The notes under the pieces: generated by a model
Databases searched by the model: none
Told to the model about the DNA's origin: nothing
The model's input: only the letters and a program-made list of their open reading frames with translations
Part shown: one piece after another, positions 1 through 4,376 of the stretch
Layout of the letters: every line of letters starts with the position of its first letter
Numbering within the stretch: position 1 is the stretch's first letter
From: Candidatus Uhrbacteria bacterium
GTDB lineage: Bacteria > Patescibacteriota > Patescibacteriia > CAIXNZ01
Assembly: GCA_011046145.1 (NCBI GenBank)
Contig: DSBA01000082.1
Location: forward strand, 1 to 5,543
DNA: 5,543 nt
Direction of reading: 5' to 3'
Made by a program: the position numbers and the translations under genes

Positions 1-116
1 GCCGAATTCTCATGGTAACAGCTTAGCACACTTCGTGTGCTAAGCCCATTCATCCCCGTTCTCGGTCGCGGCTCGCTTCTCGCCGCTCCCTCCAACGGGG
101 TTTCCTGTAAGGTATT
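1..116. other. GC-rich structured element of unknown function
   Basis: No credible gene is visible here. The stretch is GC-rich and folds strongly. An 11-bp perfect inverted repeat (21-31 with 35-45) closes on a TTC triloop. A second hairpin has CCCCGTT (54-60) pairing with AACGGGG (94-100) and an inner stem GCGGC (68-72) with GCCGC (82-86). Neither hairpin is followed by a T-run on either strand, so they do not look like simple terminators. Open frames crossing the region are low-complexity Arg/Ser/Pro-rich and lack support. It could be a structured RNA, a dispersed repeat, or part of a retroelement cassette continuing left of the window. The strand is undecided. Confidence 0.4.
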
Positions 117-149
117 AAAAAGCCGCGCAGGTGTAAAACCATGCGCGGC
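112..149 (-). terminator. Rho-independent terminator of the minus-strand gene
   Basis: Read on the minus strand, GCCGCGCA (149-142) pairs perfectly with TGCGCGGC (129-122). Three more pairs (ACC 138-140 with GGT 130-132) follow inside after one bulged base. The stem runs directly into TTTTT (121-117) and then AATACC. It lies about 50 bases past the stop codon at 198-200, the expected place for a terminator of that gene. If the gene is a DGR target, this hairpin could also be the stem-loop often found just downstream of variable regions. Confidence 0.75.
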
Positions 150-197
150 CAAGGATCCAAAGATCCAAAAGTGCCAAGGAGCCACGTGTCCAAATGC
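149..197. repeat. Degenerate short tandem repeat, about 8-bp period
   Basis: The 8-mer GATCCAAA occurs twice in exact tandem (154-161 and 162-169). GCCAAGGA occurs at 148-155 and again at 173-180. CCAA-containing units begin at 149, 157, 165, 174 and 190. The array fills the gap between the stop codon of the minus-strand gene and its terminator, so it would be transcribed as a 3' untranslated region. It resembles the degenerate repeats elsewhere in this window in style, though not in sequence. Confidence 0.55.
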
Positions 198-755
198 CTA
201 CTTGCGCACGCCGCCAAACCACCAGCTACCAAGCCAATCGTTGCCACTGCGGCGAACATTGACGTCACGCCCACTGCCACTACGGTCGAAAGCGACTAAG
301 CACCAGTTGCCATCCGCATCCTTCCAATGAGTAGCGTTAGGATGCTCGTCTGCAAAAGAGGGATCGGCTTCGTTGACTGCCGACACCGCGTATGGATCGG
401 GTTTTAAACCCCGTTTCTCATACTCTGCGGCCAAATTGTTGTCATTGACAAGTCTTCCAAGGTTGAAAAAAACGACTTCAACATCTTGCTCAACGCCTTT
501 TCCCTGGGCAGGCATGCTTTCTACCGCCGAATCGTCCGTGTATTCGACACGGTTAGTGACCTTGATCGCCTTTTTTGGCGTCCGGGTGCGGTCAACCCTG
601 ACTAAGCGAGTTATGGGCTGCCCCATCATAAACTCATTCAACAAAGCCGTAAATTTTCCGCTTTCCAGTAAAGCCTGAAAAGCATCTTTTTCAATTCCGC
701 TCTGCAAAACGAGTTTAAAAAGTTCCTGTCCCTGGCCAAGCGTTGCCTTTTCCAT
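198..755 (-). CDS. Hypothetical protein, possible DGR variable (target) protein
   Basis: This 185-residue protein has no signal peptide or membrane segment. Its N-terminus (about residues 9-40, containing ELFKLV and FQALLESG) resembles the start of a hypothetical family I associate with CPR genomes. The middle is charged with no motif I recognise. The C-terminus (about 144-185) is rich in Trp, Gly, Arg, Asp and Ser and ends in WWFGGVRK, like the variable end of C-type-lectin-fold DGR target proteins. In codons 157-177, 19 of 21 end in C or T, as expected if the template carried AAC/AAT codons mutated at adenines. The start at 755 is chosen because GGAGGT lies 6 bases upstream. The gene is clearly more GC-rich than the genes to its right and is transcribed divergently from trpS. 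The reading frame is secure; the DGR role is inferred, because no reverse transcriptase or template repeat lies in the window. Confidence 0.85.
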   Translation of the reverse strand: MEKATLGQGQELFKLVLQSGIEKDAFQALLESGKFTALLNEFMMGQPITRLVRVDRTRTPKKAIKVTNRVEYTDDSAVESMPAQGKGVEQDVEVVFFNLGRLVNDNNLAAEYEKRGLKPDPYAVSAVNEADPSFADEHPNATHWKDADGNWCLVAFDRSGSGRDVNVRRSGNDWLGSWWFGGVRK

Positions 756-761
756 GACAAT

Positions 762-767
762 ACCTCC
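762..767 (-). promoter_or_regulatory. Strong Shine-Dalgarno for the minus-strand gene
   Basis: GGAGGT on the minus strand is 6 bases from the ATG at 755-753, which fixes that start. It is the only clear ribosome binding site in the window; the three plus-strand coding genes have none. Confidence 0.85.
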
Positions 768-779
768 ATGTGTTTGGCG

Positions 780-817
780 CTCTGATTAGTTTCAGAGAAC
801 CGGTTGACATTTTACCA
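780..817 (-). promoter_or_regulatory. Candidate extended -10 promoter and leader hairpin of the minus-strand gene
   Basis: On the minus strand, TAAAAT (814-809) is preceded by TG plus one base (817-815), an extended -10 motif. No good -35 hexamer lies 16-18 bases upstream. Transcription would start near 802, giving a leader of about 47 bases. That leader contains a 6-bp hairpin, CTCTGA (797-792 read on the minus strand) with TCAGAG (785-780). An 8-bp palindrome, AACCGGTT (798-805), sits at the predicted start and could be a protein-binding site. A second possibility further upstream is TTGACT (882-877) with a poor -10. Confidence 0.45.
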
Positions 818-1015
818 TAACTCATACAAGCTACAGCCTATAACCTATTTAAATAAAAGCATATTTTTTATATAAAAGTCAAGAGCTAAACCAAAATTTA
901 TAGCTAATTTTAAATAAATATATACTTAATTTCACATTATTTTAGTAAACTTATTATCATAAATCAAAGAAAAATAAAACGATCGCACAACACGGCGTAT
1001 ACGACATTTGTTTAT
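818..1015. other. AT-rich non-coding spacer between divergent genes
   Basis: This is the core of the 354-base gap between the minus-strand gene and trpS. It is very AT-rich, with stops in all frames and no RNA gene that I can see. It includes a 12-bp palindrome TTTTATATAAAA (866-877) and a small GC-richer patch around 980-1005. The composition change between the GC-rich left gene and the AT-rich right side happens across this spacer. Confidence 0.6.
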
Positions 1016-1044
1016 TTGAAATTTACCTGAATTAATGATATTCT
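1016..1044 (+). promoter_or_regulatory. Candidate promoter for trpS
   Basis: TTGAAA (1016-1021), a 17-base spacer and TATTCT (1039-1044) fit a housekeeping promoter. TGA directly before the -10 box supplies an extended -10 TG motif. Transcription would begin near 1051 and leave a leader of about 59 bases. The leader shows no Trp-codon peptide, T-box or terminator hairpin, so no Trp-responsive attenuation is evident. Confidence 0.55.
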
Positions 1045-1109
1045 ATTAATATAAATACAAGGTAAACAGCAATCCATACTCCAAAACATTAACAGTAAAA
1101 TTAACTTAT

Positions 1110-2093
1110 ATGGTCACAAAAAAACAAACTGTCTTATCCGGAACCCAGCCGACAGGCGCACTCCACATTGGTAATTATTTGGGTTCGCTTAAAAAATTTG
1201 TTGAAATCCAAAACCAATACCAATGTTATTTTTTTCTAGCTACCTACCACTCAATCACTGGGGATTACAACCCCCAAGAAAAAAAACAACAAATTTTTGA
1301 TTTGGCTTTGGATTATCTGGCCACTGGCTTAAACCCTGAAAAATGCGTAATTTTTAATCAAGCTGATGTGCCAGAATGCACTGAATTAGCCTGGATTTTT
1401 AATACCATAACGCCTTTGTCAGAATTAGAAAGAATGACTCAGTTTAAAGATAAAGCTGCCAAACAAACTAAAAATATCAATGCCGGTCTTTTAAATTATC
1501 CGATTTTGCAGGCAGCTGATATTTTACTTTATCATCCTGATTTTGTTCCAGTGGGCCAGGATCAATTGCAACATCTGGAATTAACCAACAACATTGTCCG
1601 CTGGTTTAACAATAAATTCGGCCAGTATTTCAAGCCTGTTAAACCCATATTAACTAAAATGCCAAAAGTTATGTCCCTGGCTGAACCGGACAAAAAAATG
1701 TCAAAAAGCGCCGGTCCCAAACATTATATTGCTATTAATGACGAGCCGGAAATAATTAAAGAAAAACTAGCCAAAGCAGTTACTGGCACTGGCCAGGAAA
1801 ATCACTTGCCGCCCGGCGGCCTCAACTTATTGATCTTGCTTGAGGAATTTGGCACAAAAGAAGAAACAACTTATTTTCAAAAACAACTAAAAAATAAAAA
1901 TATTAAATACAGCGAACTTAAACAAACCCTGGCTCAGGCAATTTCACAATACTTTGCTGATTTCAGAGAAAAAAGAAAAAAACTAGCCCAAAAGCCGCAA
2001 GATATTGAAAAAATTCTAAAAAATGGCGCTGACCAGGCTCGGCCAATAGCCCAAAAAACTCTTAAAGAAGTCAAAAAATTGGTTGGCGTTTAG
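1110..2093 (+). CDS. trpS: Tryptophanyl-tRNA synthetase
   Basis: This cytoplasmic class Ic aminoacyl-tRNA synthetase activates tryptophan with ATP and charges tRNA-Trp. The 327-residue length is normal for bacterial TrpRS. The first ATP-binding signature is HIGN at residues 19-22, in the usual GALHIGNYLG setting close to the N-terminus. The second is KMSKS at 196-200. Between them are the family motifs NYPILQAADILLY (129-141; D137 is in the position expected to contact the indole nitrogen) and PVGQDQLQHLELT (147-159). The C-terminal helical part recognises the tRNA anticodon. The start at 1110 gives the expected short lead-in to HIGN, although there is no Shine-Dalgarno sequence. The stop is TAG and no in-frame TGA occurs. 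No terminator follows, so trpS transcripts may read into rnpB, whose promoter starts four bases later. Confidence 0.97.
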   Translation: MVTKKQTVLSGTQPTGALHIGNYLGSLKKFVEIQNQYQCYFFLATYHSITGDYNPQEKKQQIFDLALDYLATGLNPEKCVIFNQADVPECTELAWIFNTITPLSELERMTQFKDKAAKQTKNINAGLLNYPILQAADILLYHPDFVPVGQDQLQHLELTNNIVRWFNNKFGQYFKPVKPILTKMPKVMSLAEPDKKMSKSAGPKHYIAINDEPEIIKEKLAKAVTGTGQENHLPPGGLNLLILLEEFGTKEETTYFQKQLKNKNIKYSELKQTLAQAISQYFADFREKRKKLAQKPQDIEKILKNGADQARPIAQKTLKEVKKLVGV

Positions 2094-2096
2094 CTC

Positions 2097-2125
2097 TTGA
2101 CAAAACCCTAAAAACATAGTAAAAT
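2097..2125 (+). promoter_or_regulatory. Strong promoter for rnpB
   Basis: A perfect -35 TTGACA (2097-2102) is separated by 17 bases from TAAAAT (2120-2125). It starts four bases after the trpS stop codon. Initiation would fall near 2132, about 27 bases before the first helix of RNase P RNA. That leader contains a 6-bp hairpin, CGAATT (2136-2141) with AATTCG (2146-2151), which is presumably trimmed from the mature RNA. Confidence 0.85.
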
Positions 2126-2158
2126 GTAAATATTGCGAATTTACTAATTCGTATCTGT

Positions 2159-2732
2159 TCTAAATATCCAAATAAGCAGAGATCGCCCTGCCTTAGGCAG
2201 GGAGGAAAGTCCGGACACCGGCCATTGCTTCGCAATGGAAATTCTAAATCAAAAATCATAAATACTAAACAATATTGTTTTAAATTCTGTATTTAAGACA
2301 TTTGAATTTGTTTAGAATTTGGTGCTTAGAATTTAGTGCTTCCCTTGCGAAGCAAGAAGGATGGTAACGGGTAATGCCCGCCCTTTTAATCGCGATATTA
2401 AAAGAGGACTAGTGCCACAGAGACAATACTAGCTTATGGCCAATGGCTAATAGCTATTTGCTATATGCCCTAAGCCATTTGCCAAACGTGAAAAGTGTTT
2501 TGGTGTTATTTGTTCTCGAGACAAATAGCTACAAAACTCGGCTCCTGGCAACAGAACAGCCGCGGTAAACTTCTACCTGGTGCAAGGACAAATTTTCGTT
2601 TTTTATAAAACGAAAAAACAAGTAGTCCGCTTGAGCTTTGGCAGCAATGCCAGGCCTAGATAGATGATCTCTCTTTTTTAGCTTTCAGTTAAAAAAGAAA
2701 CAGAATCCGGCTTACTCATTTGGATATTTAGA
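2159..2732 (+). ncRNA. rnpB: RNase P RNA (type A-like), catalytic subunit
   Basis: This RNA cleaves 5' leaders from tRNA precursors together with the RnpA protein. Conserved blocks occur in order: GAGGAAAGTCCGGAC (2202-2216), AGTGCCACAGAGA (2411-2423), CGTGAAAAGTG (2487-2497), GGTAAAC (2564-2570), TAGATAGATGA (2657-2667) and ACAGAATCCGGCTTA (2700-2714). Helices found: P1, 15 perfect pairs (2159-2173/2718-2732), which set the ends; P2 (2178-2184/2666-2672); P3 (2186-2192/2196-2202); P4 with the conserved bulged U at 2210; P5 (2216-2221/2577-2582); probable P7 (2355-2359/2570-2574); P8 (2368-2371/2377-2380); P9 (2383-2390/2397-2404); P12 (2437-2448/2473-2484); P13 (2497-2502/2532-2537); P18 with a GCAA tetraloop (2639-2652); and a P19-like arm (2673-2680/2690-2697). 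At about 574 nt it is much longer than the E. coli RNA (377 nt). The excess comes mainly from an insertion between P5 and P7 and from extended P12 and P13 arms. The P15 loop lacks GGU, and P6/P17 pairing is not visible. Confidence 0.95.
2222..2356 (+). repeat. AT-rich inverted-repeat insertion inside rnpB, between P5 and P7
   Basis: Between the 5' strands of P5 (ending 2221) and P7 (starting about 2355) lie some 133 bases where type A RNAs have only a few. Small hairpins bound the insert: CCATTGC/GCAATGG (2222-2238) and CTTGC/GCAAG (2344-2356). Their cores TTGCTTCGCAA (2225-2235) and TTGCGAAGCAA (2345-2355) are also perfect inverted repeats of each other, so the whole insert can close as one long hairpin. 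Further inward pairs are AAATTCTAA (2239-2247) with TTAGAATTT (2326-2334), and 12 of 13 pairs between 2260-2272 and 2308-2320. A 14-mer, TTAGAATTTRGTGC, is tandemly duplicated at 2312-2339, and AAACAATATTGTTT (2267-2280) is a perfect palindrome. Confidence 0.8.
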
Positions 2733-2739
2733 TTAGATC

Positions 2740-2770
2740 AAAAAGGGTCATAGCTAGGATCCTTTAATTT
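2740..2770 (+). terminator. Possible weak terminator after rnpB
   Basis: AAAGGGTC (2742-2749) pairs with GATCCTTT (2758-2765) over 8 pairs including one G-U, with an 8-base loop. The following tract is AATTT rather than a solid T-run, so termination would be partial. Read-through could supply transcription to the transferase gene starting at 2784. Confidence 0.45.
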
Positions 2771-2783
2771 AAAATATAAAAAC

Positions 2784-4202
2784 ATGAAAAAAATAGCCTT
2801 ATTTTTTGCCATAATTTTAATCCCCATAGATTTTTTTATGCTTATTCTGGCTGCTTTGTCCGCCTATTATCTTAGAGTTGAAAGTTTTGTCACTGAAATC
2901 AGGCCTGTGATCTACACATTGTCTATTGGCGAATATCTAAGCTACAGCTTTTTAATGGCTTTGATCATGATTTTTATATTTGCTATTGCCGGGCTTTATA
3001 CAATTCAAACCAGCAAAAAATTCTCCCCGGAATTTGCCAAAATTTTTCTAGCCTGCTCTACTGGCGTTTTGGCTATTATTGTAGCCATCTTTTTAAAGCG
3101 CGAGCTTTTTTCGTCCCGCTTTATTATTTTAGCCGCCTGGGGATTTTCTGTTTTATATGTGACAATCGGCCGTATTATTATTTATGAAATCCAAAAATAC
3201 TTGCTTAAAAAAGGACACGGAGCAAAAAAAATAATCATAATCGGCCAGAATAAAAATACTGAAATAATCGCTCAAGAACTAAAAGAAAAACCCCAATTAG
3301 GGTATGCGATTATTAAAACTTATCCAACATTTAATGACGAAATTAAAGAGGAAATTTTAAATATCCATAAAAAAGAACTTATTGATGAAATCATTCAGGC
3401 TGATCCCAACCTGCCAAAAGAAACAACCTTGAATTTAATCAATTTTACAGAAGCCCATCATATTACTTTTAAATTTTCCGCTGATATTTTTAAAACCAAA
3501 ACCAGCAGATTAAGCATTGATACTCTAGCGGGCATGCCAATTTTTGAAATTAAAAAAACAAAACTAGAAGGCTGGGGCAGAATTTATAAAAGAACTTTTG
3601 ATATTATTGCCTCGGCAATTTTAATAATTTTGACTTCACCCATAATGTTCATTACCGCTATTGCCATAAAGCTTGATTCAAAAGGTCCTGTTTTTTTCAG
3701 CCGGCTTGATGATGGGACTCTAGTCAGGAGAATGGGGCAGTACGGCATGCCTTTCCGCTACTTCAAATTCCGATCAATGGTTGATAAATCTGACTCTTTA
3801 AGATATTCAAAAGCCTTGCAAGAATTAAACTTAAGAAAAGGCCCATTAGTAAAAATCAAAGATGATCCCAGAATTACTCGCGTGGGCAGATTTATCCGCA
3901 AATATAGCATAGATGAATTACCAGAATTATTTTTAGTTTTTCTTGGCAAAATGAGCTTAGTTGGTCCGCGCCCCCATTTGCCAGAAGAAGTCGCCAAATA
4001 TAAAGATTATCATAAAAGAGTTTTATATATTAAACCCGGGATAACTGGCATGGCCCAAATTTCCGGACGTTCTGACCTTGATTTTGATGAGGAAGTTAAA
4101 TTAGATACTTATTATATTGAAAACTGGTCGCTTTGGCTGGATATTCAAATCCTCTTAAAAACGCCGAAAGTAGTCTTATTCCCCCAAAGAGGAGCCTTGT
4201 AA
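2784..4202 (+). CDS. Polyprenyl-phosphate sugar-1-phosphate transferase (WbaP/WcaJ-like)
   Basis: This membrane enzyme should transfer a sugar phosphate from a nucleotide sugar to undecaprenyl phosphate, the priming step of exopolysaccharide or other surface-glycan synthesis. The 472-residue length fits the long, multi-membrane form of the family. Four hydrophobic helices lie at about 4-30, 51-74, 84-104 and 110-135. A Rossmann-like domain follows, beginning at KKIIIIGQN (148-156). The catalytic domain starts at KRTFD (269-273). It has a re-entrant hydrophobic helix with the Ser-Pro break (S285-P286), KFRSM (328-332), the Asp-Glu catalytic dyad in SIDELPEL (D377, E378), GPRP (394-397) and KPGITGMAQISGR (417-429). 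The start is the first ATG before helix 1; there is no Shine-Dalgarno sequence. The sugar specificity cannot be read from the sequence. The downstream glycosyltransferase supports a glycan role. Confidence 0.95.
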   Translation: MKKIALFFAIILIPIDFFMLILAALSAYYLRVESFVTEIRPVIYTLSIGEYLSYSFLMALIMIFIFAIAGLYTIQTSKKFSPEFAKIFLACSTGVLAIIVAIFLKRELFSSRFIILAAWGFSVLYVTIGRIIIYEIQKYLLKKGHGAKKIIIIGQNKNTEIIAQELKEKPQLGYAIIKTYPTFNDEIKEEILNIHKKELIDEIIQADPNLPKETTLNLINFTEAHHITFKFSADIFKTKTSRLSIDTLAGMPIFEIKKTKLEGWGRIYKRTFDIIASAILIILTSPIMFITAIAIKLDSKGPVFFSRLDDGTLVRRMGQYGMPFRYFKFRSMVDKSDSLRYSKALQELNLRKGPLVKIKDDPRITRVGRFIRKYSIDELPELFLVFLGKMSLVGPRPHLPEEVAKYKDYHKRVLYIKPGITGMAQISGRSDLDFDEEVKLDTYYIENWSLWLDIQILLKTPKVVLFPQRGAL

Positions 4203-4226
4203 AATATCCTTCAGCGGACGCAAAAG

Positions 4227-4250
4227 ACAACGAATTATCGTTGTTTTTTT
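4227..4250 (+). terminator. Rho-independent terminator after the sugar-phosphate transferase
   Basis: ACAACGA (4227-4233) pairs with TCGTTGT (4238-4244) around an ATTA loop, and seven T residues (4244-4250) follow, the first of them shared with the stem. It lies 25 bases past the TAA stop and should separate this gene from the glycosyltransferase, which has its own promoter just downstream. Confidence 0.8.
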
Positions 4251-4254
4251 ATGC

Positions 4255-4283
4255 TTGATTTTATATTTAAATTAAGATAAAAT
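4255..4283 (+). promoter_or_regulatory. Candidate promoter for the glycosyltransferase gene
   Basis: TTGATT (4255-4260), a 17-base spacer and TAAAAT (4278-4283) form a good housekeeping promoter. The -10 hexamer is the same as that of rnpB. It follows directly on the terminator at 4227-4250. Initiation near 4290 would give a leader of about 87 bases made almost entirely of inverted repeats. Confidence 0.6.
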
Positions 4284-4368
4284 AATGATATTAGTTGATT
4301 GGGTTATTAAATTATTTGCTAATAATCAACTAATAACCTAATCTGCCAATAATCCAATAACCATTATT
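4281..4368. repeat. AT-rich nested inverted repeats in the glycosyltransferase leader
   Basis: TTAGTTGATT (4291-4300) is perfectly complementary to AATCAACTAA (4324-4333). The flanking ATTGGGTTATTA (4298-4309) matches the complement of 4331-4342 at 11 of 12 positions. Positions 4302-4316 match the complement of 4348-4362 at 13 of 15. AATAATG (4281-4287) is complementary to CATTATT (4362-4368). These pairings overlap and compete, as expected of a degenerate quasi-palindromic repeat. The RNA could fold in more than one way upstream of the ATG at 4377. Confidence 0.7.
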
Positions 4369-4376
4369 ATGAAATT

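Noticed and set aside
149..197. Possible CRISPR-like array
   Set aside because: The repeat units are about 8 bp, degenerate, and have no spacers of regular length.
50..280. Minus-strand 76-codon open frame with a hydrophobic start
   Set aside because: It overlaps the end of the supported gene in another frame, runs through the terminator hairpin, and ends in an Arg/Glu repeat translated from the GC hairpin.
37..330. Plus-strand 97-codon open frame
   Set aside because: It overlaps the terminator and the C-terminus of the supported minus-strand gene, is a low-complexity Ser/Pro/Arg/Leu translation, and has no ribosome binding site.
373..678. Plus-strand 101-codon open frame
   Set aside because: It lies entirely antisense to the supported minus-strand gene, without a start signal or recognisable motif.
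804..832. Plus-strand promoter starting at TTGACA (804-809)
   Set aside because: No acceptable -10 hexamer lies 16-18 bases downstream, and the site is about 300 bases from trpS.
1051..1109. Trp attenuator or T-box ahead of trpS
   Set aside because: The leader has no run of Trp codons, no T-box sequence and no terminator hairpin.
2071..2259. Minus-strand 62-codon open frame
   Set aside because: It is antisense to the trpS end, the rnpB promoter and conserved rnpB core, which explain the sequence.
3758..3997. Minus-strand 79-codon open frame
   Set aside because: It is antisense to the catalytic domain of the sugar-phosphate transferase, with no support.
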